Below are positions 45,311 through 54,461 of a DNA stretch of 64,000 nt, piece after piece (positions within the stretch are counted from its first letter, which is position 1; every line of letters begins with the position of its first letter). This DNA comes from Vitreimonas flagellata (GTDB lineage Bacteria > Pseudomonadota > Alphaproteobacteria > Caulobacterales > Aquidulcibacteraceae). The notes beneath the pieces are model-generated. The model was not told where the DNA came from. It saw only the letters and a program-made list of their open reading frames with translations, and made no database searches. Made by a program: the position numbers and the translations under genes. Location: contig NZ_SBJL01000004.1 of assembly GCF_004634425.1 (NCBI RefSeq), positions 248,001 to 312,000 on the forward strand, written 5' to 3'.

Positions 45311-46533
45311 CTCACTGGCGCGTTCCCGAGCCCCGGTGTCCAATCATAGAGCGGCCGCGTGTGGCCATTCTCAAACCGCACGCCGTTCGGCGCCGTCATC
45401 AGGCCCGGCCGCGTGGTCTCGCCGCGCACGGAAAGCGCCGTCACGCCGTGCACGTTGGCCGGCATCACTTCGCCCGGATCGCTGACACCGTTACGGTTTT
45501 CGTCGCGCCAGAGCGCCAACCCGCCGAGTTCGGCGCCGGTGAGTTCCCCGTTGCGATCATCGTCCAGCGCGCGCAGCGCCTCGAAGCCATCGCTCCAGAA
45601 CACGCTCCAGGTGCGCTGGCCGATCATGTCGAAGCCTGAGCGCACTTCGCCGCGCCATTCGGGATCCCACACCAGCCACGCCGCATCCGGCGTCAGCCAG
45701 CCTTGCGCGCGCGCATCGCCCGTGCCTGCGAAATCGAATGCGACGCGCGAACCGTTGTCGACCAAGCGCTCGAATGGGCGATCCGCGAGCGGCACGACGA
45801 CAGGCGTCACGTAAATGATCGGCTGGCTCGCTTCCAAACGCTGGCGCAAGCGATCCATACGTGCGCGATCGCTGTGCGAGGTCGCGAGGTGCGCCAGGTG
45901 CGCCGCGGTTTCGGTGAGCACCGCGTGATCTTCCCATTCCGATTGCGGGCCAGCCAAGCGTGACAGACCGCGCTTCAAAATGTGACGCAATTCGCGGCGC
46001 GCATCATTGGTGCGGCCAAGGCGATCGAGCACATAAGCGTAGCCCAATCGCGCGCGCAGATTGGTCCGGTCGATTTCCAACGCACGCGCATAATGGCCCC
46101 GCGCCGCTTCCAGCCGCGCACGCGCGCCGGCGCTCGGATTTTGCGGCGCGTTGGCCGGCGTTTCGGTTTGTGGGCCCAGATGAAAATTGTACGCGGCGCA
46201 GCGATCGTTCGGGCCGAACTCGCGCTCCTCTTCCTCCATGGGTGGGCCCATCGGCTGCACGTCACGGCAGAGCATGCTGCCAGCTTCGACGAAATTGTCG
46301 TTCTCGCGCATGTAGGTGAAAGGCGCGTTGTCGCGCGCGTAAGCGAGAAGGTTGAGCCGGCCCAGCAGGCGCTCGCGTTGCGCGGGATCGACACCCTCCA
46401 TTGCGCTGACATTCGCCAGGGCGCGATCGATGGGCGCTTCATACACTGGTTGCGGCGGCGGAATGTAAGGGATGGCGATGCTCGTCGCCGTTAGTCCCAC
46501 CCACAATCCGAGCGCCAAAATACGGGCGCGCAT
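45307..46533 (-). CDS. Secreted protein with TPR-like and EF-hand-like segments
   Basis: A 408-residue protein with an N-terminal signal peptide (residues 1-20, ending near AIPYI). A helical region of tetratricopeptide style follows (ARGHYARALEIDRTNLRARLGYAYVLDRLGR, about residues 143-175). Two calcium-loop-like segments lie near the C-terminus: LDDDRNGELTGAEL and RDENRNGVSDPGEV. Both match the D-x-(D/N)-x-(D/N)-G EF-hand loop, though real calcium binding is only probable. I recognise no full-length family. GGGAG precedes ATG 46533. Confidence 0.65.
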   Translation of the reverse strand: MRARILALGLWVGLTATSIAIPYIPPPQPVYEAPIDRALANVSAMEGVDPAQRERLLGRLNLLAYARDNAPFTYMRENDNFVEAGSMLCRDVQPMGPPMEEEEREFGPNDRCAAYNFHLGPQTETPANAPQNPSAGARARLEAARGHYARALEIDRTNLRARLGYAYVLDRLGRTNDARRELRHILKRGLSRLAGPQSEWEDHAVLTETAAHLAHLATSHSDRARMDRLRQRLEASQPIIYVTPVVVPLADRPFERLVDNGSRVAFDFAGTGDARAQGWLTPDAAWLVWDPEWRGEVRSGFDMIGQRTWSVFWSDGFEALRALDDDRNGELTGAELGGLALWRDENRNGVSDPGEVMPANVHGVTALSVRGETTRPGLMTAPNGVRFENGHTRPLYDWTPGLGNAPVS

Positions 46534-46595
46534 GGCTCACTCCCATCCGATACCCGTCCCTCGCAGAGTATCCTGCGCTGCGCCGTGACCGGCGT

Positions 46596-47543
46596 CTATG
46601 GCGAAGTTTTCACAATTGGTTGCGCGGGCGGGGGATCGCGCCAGGCGCATTCTGGGCCGCCCGGATCGAAGGGCTTGTCCGGCGCGTGTTCGAGTTCGCG
46701 CTCCACATAATGCTTGATGCGCCGCGTGATCGAGACGCCGTCACCCACCGCTTGCTCGGCGGGGATGAGTGGGCCGAAGGTGAGCTTGTACGTTTTGCCC
46801 TGCTTGTTGAGCAGCTCGTGAAACAGCGTGATGTCGCGCAGTTCGGCCGAGAATTTCGAGAAGGTGTGAAACCAAAACGAGTAGGGCCCACTCATGTGCA
46901 CGGGCAGGATCGGCAGCTCATATTTGCGCGCGAGGCTGATCGCGGTCGGCATCCATTCCGGATCGGTGAGCTTGCCGTCGTCGCGAATGCGCGCGAGTCG
47001 CCCTGCCGGGAAGATCGCCAGCGGACGATTTTGCGCGAACGCTTCATCCGTCATCTTCAGCGTCACGCGCGTACGTTCACGTGTGCGCTTGGCCAGCACC
47101 CATTCGACCGGGATCAGCACGTCATCGAAACGCGGACACACGCGCTGCGCATCCGAGTTCGCGTAGAACATCACATCCGGCCGGGGGCCCTTGAGTGCAT
47201 CGTAAAGCGCAATGCCGTCTGTGATGCCCGTCGGGTGATTGGCCAGCACGATGAACGCGCCATCGCGCGGTACGCGTTCCAAGCCGCTGACATCAAGCTT
47301 CACCGACAAGAGCTGGGAGATCGATTCCAACGCCTCCGCCCCGGCCATTGGCGCGATCATGTCGGCCATGCGCACGGCTTTTTGGTAGTTCAGGATCGTG
47401 AACAGTGGCGGGCGCACGACCGGCCAGATCGGCCCTGACGAAAGCTTCGGCGCACGCTCTTCAATCAGCACGTCGACGATATGCTTGGCGGGCGCGACTG
47501 CGCGCGCCGGCTGGGTCGTTATCGTGGCGTCTATCTGCGTCAT
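46596..47543 (-). CDS. Putative lysophospholipid/glycerol acyltransferase
   Basis: A 315-residue PlsC-like protein. The acyltransferase motif NHPTGITD (H-x4-D) lies near residue 102, and the second motif IFPAGRLA is near residue 174, as in glycerolphosphate and hemolysin-like acyltransferases. A Pro-rich C-terminal stretch (RDPPPAQPIVKTSP) follows. It transfers fatty acids to glycerolipids or a similar acceptor. It is divergent from zapE with a promoter region of about 150 bases. Confidence 0.78.
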   Translation of the reverse strand: MTQIDATITTQPARAVAPAKHIVDVLIEERAPKLSSGPIWPVVRPPLFTILNYQKAVRMADMIAPMAGAEALESISQLLSVKLDVSGLERVPRDGAFIVLANHPTGITDGIALYDALKGPRPDVMFYANSDAQRVCPRFDDVLIPVEWVLAKRTRERTRVTLKMTDEAFAQNRPLAIFPAGRLARIRDDGKLTDPEWMPTAISLARKYELPILPVHMSGPYSFWFHTFSKFSAELRDITLFHELLNKQGKTYKLTFGPLIPAEQAVGDGVSITRRIKHYVERELEHAPDKPFDPGGPECAWRDPPPAQPIVKTSP

Positions 47544-47694
47544 CGGGCTCCGCCCCCAGCGCTCGTTTCCGAGTCGGCGCTGCTACCGGCAGGGAAGCAT
47601 GCGGCGCGGGCGGCGAAAAGAGCCGTCCAGCACTTGCGTTGGCCCGCCTGGGCCGGTTCTAAAGCGGCTGCCGCCGCCGGAGTACTGAGTCTCG

Positions 47695-48801
47695 ATGTCA
47701 TCGCCGCTTGCCGCGTACCGCCGGCGCCTCGAAGCGGGCGATCTCGTGCCCGATCCGGACCAGGCCCGCGCCGCCGAGCGTCTGGACGCGCTGGCCGAGG
47801 CGCTGAAGCGCTGGAATCCGGACGCCTGGTTCAGCAAGGGCGCTGCCCCGCGTGGGCTGTATCTTTGGGGCCCGGTCGGGCGCGGCAAGTCGCTGTTGCT
47901 CGATCTTTTCTTCGAAACGGCGCCGGTGAAGAAGAAGCGGCGCGTGCACTTCCATGAATTCATGCTCGACCAGCACGCCGCGATGCGCGACGCGCGTGCG
48001 GCCGGCGCGGGCCAAGATCAATTGATCGCGCAGGCGGCCAAACGCGTCTCCGATAGCGCGCAGCTTTTGTGCTTCGATGAAGTGCAAGTCACCGACATTG
48101 CCGACGCCATGATCTTGGGCCGCTTGTTCGAGCGCTTGTTCGAAAGCGGCGTCACTATCGTCGCCACCTCGAACCGGCCGCCGGATGAGCTCTACAAGAA
48201 CGGCCTCAATCGCCAGCTCTTCTTGCCGTTCATTGAGCAATTGAAGCAGAAGCTCGACGTGATCTCCGTCGCCGGGCCGCGCGACTATCGGCTTGAGCGC
48301 TTAATGGCGGCGCCCGTCTATTACGCGCCGCTTGGACCGGCTGCCGAAGAATCCATGGATCGCGCGTGGGAGCGTTTAACGCTGGGTGCGGCGCCGCAAT
48401 CGGTGATGCTCGATGTCGGCGGGCGCGCGCTGAAGGTGGAGCGCGAGGCGGCCGGCGTGGCGCGCTTCACCTTTGAAGAACTCTGCGCGCGGCCGTTGGG
48501 TGCGGCGGACTATCTAGAAATCGCCGAGCGCTTCCACACCGTGCTGCTGGAGAACATCCCAAAGCTCTCGCCCTCAATGCGCGAAGAAGCGGCGCGCTTT
48601 CGCACGTTGATCGATGCGCTCTATGAAGCAAAAGTGAAGCTCGTGGCCTCCGCGGACGCGCCGCCGCAAACGTTGTACCCGGCGGGCGATCAGAGCTTCG
48701 AGTTCGAACGCACCGCCTCGCGCCTAATGGAAATGCGCAGCGAAAGCTACCTCGCGCTGCCGCGTCGCGATGCGGAATGGAAAAGCGGGATCGTGGATTA
48801 G
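47695..48801 (+). CDS. zapE: ZapE, cell division ATPase
   Basis: AFG1-type AAA+-like ATPase of 368 residues. Walker A is GPVGRGKS (about 59-66), and Walker B is LCFDEVQVTDIADAM. The arginine-finger region follows in TSNRPPDELYKNGLNRQLFLPFI. In E. coli ZapE destabilises FtsZ under low oxygen or heat. Relatives also stand near respiratory genes. The protein is full length. A DUF1203-like gene follows after 76 bases on the same strand with its own ribosome-binding site (GTAGGAGG). Confidence 0.93.
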   Translation: MSSPLAAYRRRLEAGDLVPDPDQARAAERLDALAEALKRWNPDAWFSKGAAPRGLYLWGPVGRGKSLLLDLFFETAPVKKKRRVHFHEFMLDQHAAMRDARAAGAGQDQLIAQAAKRVSDSAQLLCFDEVQVTDIADAMILGRLFERLFESGVTIVATSNRPPDELYKNGLNRQLFLPFIEQLKQKLDVISVAGPRDYRLERLMAAPVYYAPLGPAAEESMDRAWERLTLGAAPQSVMLDVGGRALKVEREAAGVARFTFEELCARPLGAADYLEIAERFHTVLLENIPKLSPSMREEAARFRTLIDALYEAKVKLVASADAPPQTLYPAGDQSFEFERTASRLMEMRSESYLALPRRDAEWKSGIVD

Positions 48802-48877
48802 TTTCTGGCGCCAAGTCCGAAAGCGGCGCGCTCCGAAATGGAATCCGTGACCTTCTCCCACGCGGTAGGAGGATGTC

Positions 48878-49354
48878 ATGAATTTGCGTGTGAGCGGAAT
48901 TCCAACGGCGGAATTTGATCAACTTCGTAACGACGGCTTTGATGCGAACGGACAAGCGCCCCTAGCGCGCGTCGCTGAGGGCGCAGCCAATCCGTGCCGG
49001 CACTGCCTCCAGCTCATTACGCCGGGCGCCGACAAGCTGGTGCTCAATTGTCGTCCCTTTCCCTGTGCGCAGCCTTATGCGGAGACCGGCCCCATCTTTC
49101 TGCACAACGAAACATGCGTGCGGTTCGAAGGCGCGGGCTTGCCGGCATGGTTCCACTTTCTCGATCCTGCGGCGGTTCGCGGATACGATGCTGACGATTG
49201 GATTCGCTACGAAACCGGACAGATCGTGCGCGGCGGCGATCTGAAGGACGTATGCGAGTCGATCTTGAGCGACCCATCGGTCGCGTACGTGCACATCAGG
49301 TCGAAGTTCGGTTGCTTCCAATACCGTGTTGATCGCGCCTCAGCGGCCAGTTAG
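48878..49354 (+). CDS. DUF1203-family protein
   Basis: A 158-residue soluble protein. The PCRHCLQLI segment, followed by CRPF and PYAETGPIFLHNETC and later the RSKFGCFQYRVDR end, is typical of DUF1203. The CxxC, an additional Cys and a His (FLHNETC) could bind a metal, which is inference. No function is known for the family. A strong ribosome-binding site, TAGGAGG, precedes the ATG. Its 3' end overlaps the TonB receptor gene by 15 bases on the opposite strand. Confidence 0.82.
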   Translation: MNLRVSGIPTAEFDQLRNDGFDANGQAPLARVAEGAANPCRHCLQLITPGADKLVLNCRPFPCAQPYAETGPIFLHNETCVRFEGAGLPAWFHFLDPAAVRGYDADDWIRYETGQIVRGGDLKDVCESILSDPSVAYVHIRSKFGCFQYRVDRASAAS

Positions 49355-51319
49355 GCGAATTCCAATCCGCGCGGCTTGCGGCGCGCCGTAAAGTGTGACG
49401 CCGTCCGCCGTCGCTCCGGTTTCGATTTCGGCATCGAGCGCGTTGTCGAGCGCGATGAAGGCGCTCGCGTGGGGCGTGATGTCTTGCTCGAAGCGTAGAT
49501 CAAGCGTCAGCGCTTCGCCGAGGCGGCGTGTGTTCAGATCATCATCGAAGCGGGCGCTTTCGTAGCGCGCGTCGGCGCTAAACTCACCGCTCGCCCAGGG
49601 GCGCCACGCGAGGCCTGTTGTGGCGCTCCATTTCGGCGCTTGCGCGGGGCGGAGGCCGGTGAGTTGTGGCGCATCATCGCCGCCGTTGACCTCGGCGTCC
49701 GTGTAAGAGAGCGCGGCGCGCCAGGAGAGCACATCGCTTAGCGCGCCGCGCGCGTCGGCTTCGACGCCGAATGCATTGATGTGGCCAGTGTTTTGGCGCT
49801 GCCGATATACGCCCCCCGCGGGCACGAACACACCGGGCGGAAATGTGCCGGGGCCGACGCCGAGCGTGACATTGGTGATTGGATCGACCAGGCGCACAGC
49901 GAACACGCCTACGCTCCACGCGACATCGCCATTGTCATCGCCGAACGTGGCGTCGAGGCCATAGAGATGTTCCGGCTCCAGCGACGTGTTCGATTCCGTG
50001 ATGTCATTTCCAACGCGGAAGGGGCGGTGGAGCTCGTTGAGCGTCGGTGGGCGAAAGCCGGCGTATGCGGCGGCGCGGGCGTAGTGCGCGCCGAAATCGT
50101 GGCGCACGCCAACGCGCGCATTGGGCGCCCAGATTTCTTGATCTTCGGCTTCGACATCGAGCGTCGGCGCACCCGTGGAGATCAAACGCTCAAGCCGTTG
50201 ACCTTCGCTCGCCTGCCACCAATCCAGTCGAACGCCGCCTGAGACGAGCGTGTCGCCATAGCTGCGCCAGCCCTCGGCATACGCGCCAGCGCTCAGAGTT
50301 TCGCCGCCGGCGATGCGAGAGCGCAGGAACGTGCCGCCGCTATAATTAAAACGCTCGCGCGTTTCGCCATCGGCGGCGCGCACGTCGAAGCCGATTTCGG
50401 CATTGCTCCAGCGCAGCGCCGCGTTCGCGCCCCAGCCAAACGCAGGCGTTTCGTCTTGCACGGAAGCCGGGGTTGTTGCGTTGCGGCCAGGCGCCACGCT
50501 GACGAAGCTGTTGCTCATGTCGCTCTCGCGCGCCCACGCTTGCAGGCGCCATCCCGGCGCATCGGCGCTTGGTTGGGCGACAAGCGTGAGGCTGGCGGCG
50601 AGTCCATCGGCTGTTGAGTTTGCGCCGACCAAGCCGGAGCTGCGTTCTTCACCGTAAGCGGAAAGGCGTGCGGAGATGAGCGCATTGTCCTGCATGCGCT
50701 GCACCCGCACAGCGCCGCTCATGGCGTCGCGTGCGAGCGGCGTATCGGCGGCGCCGCGGCCTTCGCGTGTGGGAATCCAGCCGTCGTCATGCTCAACGCT
50801 TGCGGCGAGGAGCGCGTTGAACGCATCGCCATTGGCGACGCCTACGCCGCCGGTGCGCGTGTAATCGCGGTCGCCATGTTCGGCGCGGAGCGAGAAGCCT
50901 TGTGAACTGCGTTCGTCCAGCGCGACGACGCCGGTCAACGCGCCCGCGCCATAAGGCCCAGCGCCGGCGCCACGAATGATGTTGGCGCGCTCGATTAATT
51001 CGGGTGGCAAACCGCCCCAAATCACCCAGCCGCCAAACGGATCGTGCTGTGGCACGCCATCGAGCGTGACAAGCGCGCGGCCCGCGCCAGAGGGGCCAAT
51101 TGCGCGCAGCGACAAGCCCTGCACTGTAGGGTTCGCCGCGCCGCTATCGTTGCGGCGAAAGAGATTGGCCGCCGGCGCGACCGCGAGCGCGCGATCCAAA
51201 CGCACGGCATCCTCCACCGCACGGGGATCGATCGGCAGCGTCGAATACACTTGCTCACCCGCCGCTTCCGGTAAGCGCGGTGCGGTGACGACGATGATCT
51301 CTTCGCTTGCGGCGTCCAT
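49340..51319 (-). CDS. TonB-dependent receptor lacking a signal peptide
   Basis: A 659-residue outer-membrane receptor. A TonB box-like EEIIVVTAPR (residues 7-16) and a plug domain with VTLDGVPQHDPFGGWVIWGGLPPELIERANIIRG are followed by a beta-barrel rich in aromatic and polar strands. The barrel ends in RIGIRLTGR. The ATG at 51319 overlaps the stop of the HerA-like gene as TGATG. Upstream codons in frame read mostly His/Arg/Thr with no hydrophobic stretch, so no signal peptide is possible. Typical receptors have 20-30 signal residues directly before the box. Without export it should not reach the outer membrane. The substrate (iron complex, vitamin B12 or sugar) is unknown. Confidence 0.85.
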   Translation of the reverse strand: MDAASEEIIVVTAPRLPEAAGEQVYSTLPIDPRAVEDAVRLDRALAVAPAANLFRRNDSGAANPTVQGLSLRAIGPSGAGRALVTLDGVPQHDPFGGWVIWGGLPPELIERANIIRGAGAGPYGAGALTGVVALDERSSQGFSLRAEHGDRDYTRTGGVGVANGDAFNALLAASVEHDDGWIPTREGRGAADTPLARDAMSGAVRVQRMQDNALISARLSAYGEERSSGLVGANSTADGLAASLTLVAQPSADAPGWRLQAWARESDMSNSFVSVAPGRNATTPASVQDETPAFGWGANAALRWSNAEIGFDVRAADGETRERFNYSGGTFLRSRIAGGETLSAGAYAEGWRSYGDTLVSGGVRLDWWQASEGQRLERLISTGAPTLDVEAEDQEIWAPNARVGVRHDFGAHYARAAAYAGFRPPTLNELHRPFRVGNDITESNTSLEPEHLYGLDATFGDDNGDVAWSVGVFAVRLVDPITNVTLGVGPGTFPPGVFVPAGGVYRQRQNTGHINAFGVEADARGALSDVLSWRAALSYTDAEVNGGDDAPQLTGLRPAQAPKWSATTGLAWRPWASGEFSADARYESARFDDDLNTRRLGEALTLDLRFEQDITPHASAFIALDNALDAEIETGATADGVTLYGAPQAARIGIRLTGR

Positions 51320-52860
51320 CAACGCCGCCGGCGTGGCGTGCCGAGTATGCCGCGCATGAGTTCGCGGACGAGTGTGTTCATCATGCCGCTGGCGACGCGG
51401 CCGGTTTGGCGCTCGACGGCGGTGGTGCGCGAGCCGGAGCTGCGTGTGGATTTGGCGCGTGACGTGCCGCTGCTGGAGCGGGAGCCTGTGCTGCGCGAGG
51501 CGCGCGCGGCTTCTTTCTCGCGCGCCTCACGTTCTTCTTCGCGCGCTGTGGCTTCGGCGGCTTGTTGGGCGCGGCGGCCAAGGATTTCGTGCGCGCTTTC
51601 GCGGTCGACCGCTGTTTCGTAGGCGCGGCCGGCCGTGTTGGCGCGCATCATGGCTTGGCGTTCGGCTAGCAAGATCGGGCCGACATGGGAATTCGGCGGG
51701 CGGATTTTCGTGCGCGCGACGGGCGTTGGCGCACCTTTTTCGTCGAGCGTCGAGACCAACGCTTCGCCGACGTTCAATTCCTGAATTTCTTTCGCGACAT
51801 CGACGTTTTCATTCGCGCGGAAGCTCTGCGCTGCCGCGCGCAGGGCTTTCTGGTCGCTTGGCGTGTATGCGCGCAGCGCGTGCTGGAAGCGGTTGCCGAG
51901 TTGGGAGAGTACGATCTCCGGCACGTCGGCCGGCGATTGCGTGACAAAATAGATGCCGACACCCTTGGAGCGGATCAAGCGCACGACTTGCTCGACGCGA
52001 TTGACCAATTCCTTCGGTGCATCGCGGAAGAGTAGGTGCGCTTCGTCAAAGAAGAAGACGAGCTTCGGCTTATCCTGATCGCCGACTTCCGGCAGCTCTT
52101 CCCAAAGCTCGCTCATCAGCCAGAGCAGGAACGCGGAATAGAGACGCGGGCTCTGCACCAGGCGCTCGGAGGCGAGGATGTTGATCGTGCCTTTGCCGTC
52201 TTCGCGCGTGCGCAGCAGCTCTTCGAGCTTGAACGCGGGCTCGCCGAAGAAATGGTCGGCGCCGTCCATCTCAAGCTGCAACAATTTGCGCTGGAGGGCG
52301 GCGATCGATTGCGGGGTGACGAGGCCGTATTGCTTGCCGATCTCGTCCGCGTTTTCCGAGAGATACGTGAGCAGCGCCCGCAGATCGTTGAGATCGAGCA
52401 GCAGGCCCTCGTTCTTGCCGGCCTTGATCCAATCGTCGGCGATACGAAAGGCGATGGTCAGCGCGCCGGCTTGCGCGTCGGTCGCCTCCAACACGCGGCC
52501 CATCAGCACCGGGCCCATTTCCGTCACCGTGGTGCGGACGGGGTGGCCGAGTTCGCCATAGACGTCCCAGAACACCGCCGGCATCGCTTCGGGCGTCAGC
52601 GGCAGATTGATTTCCGCGGCGCGTGCTGTGGCCCACGCCGGGGCCGGATCGCCATTCGCGGCGCAGCCGGAAAGGTCGCCCTTGATGTCGGCGGCGAGGA
52701 CGTTGACGCCCTCGCGCGCGAACGCCTCGGCCAACACCTGCAACGTAACGGTCTTGCCGGTTCCCGTGGCGCCGGCAATCAGGCCGTGGCGGTTGGCGCG
52801 CTTCAGAGCCATGCTCTGCACCCCCTCGGGGGACGCGCCGATCTCGATGTTTGCCGCCAT
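51319..52860 (-). CDS. HerA/YjgR-type ATPase (DUF853)
   Basis: A 513-residue P-loop ATPase of the HerA-FtsK superfamily, YjgR/DUF853 group. Walker A is GATGTGKT (30-37), and Walker B is VFFFDEAHLLF (about 265-275). LIRSKGVGIYFVTQSPADVPE and the sensor-like NRFQHALRAYTPSDQKAL are typical. The C-terminal 60 residues are Ser/Arg/Ala-rich and end in GTPRRRR. The proteins are nucleotide-dependent and suspected DNA translocases, but the biological role is unproven. It is the gene before the TonB receptor; the two may share a transcript. Confidence 0.88.
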   Translation of the reverse strand: MAANIEIGASPEGVQSMALKRANRHGLIAGATGTGKTVTLQVLAEAFAREGVNVLAADIKGDLSGCAANGDPAPAWATARAAEINLPLTPEAMPAVFWDVYGELGHPVRTTVTEMGPVLMGRVLEATDAQAGALTIAFRIADDWIKAGKNEGLLLDLNDLRALLTYLSENADEIGKQYGLVTPQSIAALQRKLLQLEMDGADHFFGEPAFKLEELLRTREDGKGTINILASERLVQSPRLYSAFLLWLMSELWEELPEVGDQDKPKLVFFFDEAHLLFRDAPKELVNRVEQVVRLIRSKGVGIYFVTQSPADVPEIVLSQLGNRFQHALRAYTPSDQKALRAAAQSFRANENVDVAKEIQELNVGEALVSTLDEKGAPTPVARTKIRPPNSHVGPILLAERQAMMRANTAGRAYETAVDRESAHEILGRRAQQAAEATAREEEREAREKEAARASRSTGSRSSSGTSRAKSTRSSGSRTTAVERQTGRVASGMMNTLVRELMRGILGTPRRRR

Positions 52861-52934
52861 TCGTCGGGCTCCTTGCTTCGCGCAACAGCTTGGCGCATCG
52901 GGTGTTTATGGCGCAAGCCGGGCAGGAGAGGCAG

Positions 52935-54005
52935 ATGGATTTGTCGCAACGGGGCGCGCTGTGGATAATTGCGGCGGGCGTCATGGCTGCCGGCCTCTAC
53001 TTTCTGCGCGAGCCGCTCTCCCAGTTCGCAATGGCGCTCATCCTCTGGCTCGCGATCGACGGACTGGCCGAGACCTTGGACAAGCGCATCCCGTTTACGC
53101 CGCGCTGGGTCGCGCTGCCGGCAGCGATCATCATCGTGCTGGGCATCATCGCCTTCGTTGGCGTTGTCGTGGTCAACAATGTTGCGGCCATCCTGGCCGA
53201 TCAAACGCGCTACGAATTCCGGCTCAACCAGGTGCTCAGCCAAGCACATGAAGCGCTCGGCGTGCCGGGGCGTTCGCCGACGGTGCGCGATTTGATCGCC
53301 AATCTCGATCCGGCGCGGCTCGCGGGCGAGATCGGCGAGAGCCTGCAGAACCTCGTCTCCAGCACGATCTTCACGCTGATCTTCCTGGCCTTCCTGTTTC
53401 CAGCCGCGGGCGTTATGTCAGACAAGCTCGATCTGATCTTCCGTGGCAAAGGGAAGCGCGAGGCGGCGCGTGACGTGATCGCGCGCATTCGCCTTTCAAT
53501 GGAGCGCTATCTTTGGGTTCAGACAGTGATGAGCCTGATCATCACCGGACTCACGTTCACGACGCTGACCATCATTGGTCTTGAGAACGCGCTGTTTTGG
53601 TCGTTCCTGATATTCTTTCTCAACTACATTCCAACCATCGGCTCAATCGCCGCTGTTGTCCTGACGACAGCCGTCGCGCTTGTACAATTTCCCACACTCG
53701 GACCTGTAGTCGCGGTTTTTGCCGGGGTTAGCGTTTGGCAATTCGTCATCGGCAATTTCATTCAGCCGCGCATGACGGGAGAGTCATTAAATCTTTCTGC
53801 AGTCGTCGTTCTGCTTGCACTGGCGATTTGGGGCTTGGTGTGGGGCATCGTTGGCGCGTTTCTCGCAGCGCCGCTCACGGTGATGTTGATGATTGTATTG
53901 GCGCAATTTCCAACGACGAAATGGATCGCCATTCTGCTGTCCGCAGACGGAAAACCGACACCCGACGCAGAGATGCCAAGAAGCGCCGAGTCCGGATCAA
54001 ATTGA
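52935..54005 (+). CDS. AI-2E family transporter (TqsA/PerM-like)
   Basis: Membrane protein of 356 residues with seven to eight helices. The family features are the early WIIAAGVMAAGLYFL and WLAIDGLAETLD, and the late LIFFLNYIPTIGSIAAVVLTTAVAL with FIQPRMTG, a hallmark of this family. Known members export autoinducer-2 or act as Na+/H+ antiporters or permeases, so the substrate is not assigned. ATG 52935 follows AGGAGAGG; 52908 is an alternative. The last 60 residues and the following non-coding stretch have slightly lower GC than the rest. It is divergent from the HerA-like gene. Confidence 0.85.
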   Translation: MDLSQRGALWIIAAGVMAAGLYFLREPLSQFAMALILWLAIDGLAETLDKRIPFTPRWVALPAAIIIVLGIIAFVGVVVVNNVAAILADQTRYEFRLNQVLSQAHEALGVPGRSPTVRDLIANLDPARLAGEIGESLQNLVSSTIFTLIFLAFLFPAAGVMSDKLDLIFRGKGKREAARDVIARIRLSMERYLWVQTVMSLIITGLTFTTLTIIGLENALFWSFLIFFLNYIPTIGSIAAVVLTTAVALVQFPTLGPVVAVFAGVSVWQFVIGNFIQPRMTGESLNLSAVVVLLALAIWGLVWGIVGAFLAAPLTVMLMIVLAQFPTTKWIAILLSADGKPTPDAEMPRSAESGSN

Positions 54006-54461
54006 TCTTGCGAATCGGCGGCAAGCATGTATCGATTTTGTTACGAACGTCGCCGGGGCTTGGGACGTTTCTAGCTACTAACGACACTTGCACCGGCGCG
54101 CGCTCGAACGTCATTCGACGTATCGATCCGTAATGCGTGGGCTCAAGCGGGGGGCTTCATTCACGCGGACCGTGACCGTCCACAGGACCAGGCCTCCGCG
54201 TGCGTCCCCCACCCAGCCTGCTGCGAGGCCTGCAGGCGCCGTCGGACAGCTTGTCCCCGTCCGACGGCGCCGCCAATTTTCGAAATCGCGCTGATGTGAT
54301 CCGGCCATGCGCTAGCGCAGGCCGCTTGGCCGACTTTGCGGTCGAAGATTGGCCGTACCGCTGTTGCGCCTGCCGCTGGGGAGGCTAGGTTCGCGCCAAA
54401 ATCTAACGCGTGCTTCGCGCCTGTTCGAATTGCGGCGCGAACCGCTCTCAGGAAACGCTTC
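54006..54461. other. 456-base non-coding interval before the glutamate dehydrogenase
   Basis: No convincing gene is seen here: small open frames are short and start nowhere near a ribosome-binding site. It holds one perfect 13-base-arm hairpin (see terminator) at 54235-54271. The rest shows no repeat or motif that I could name. It probably contains the dehydrogenase promoter and leader. Confidence 0.6.
54235..54280 (+). terminator. Strong hairpin with TTTT, terminator or leader element
   Basis: Arms GGCGCCGTCGGAC and GTCCGACGGCGCC (13 bases, perfect) enclose an 11-base loop. TTTT follows eight bases after the stem. It lies 230 bases past the transporter gene and 190 before the dehydrogenase ATG, so it may end the transporter transcript or attenuate the next one. 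Confidence 0.5.

Noticed and set aside
54088-54294. A 68-residue plus frame in the gap before the dehydrogenase
   Set aside because: No ribosome-binding site, Arg/Pro-rich random composition, and it runs through the hairpin.
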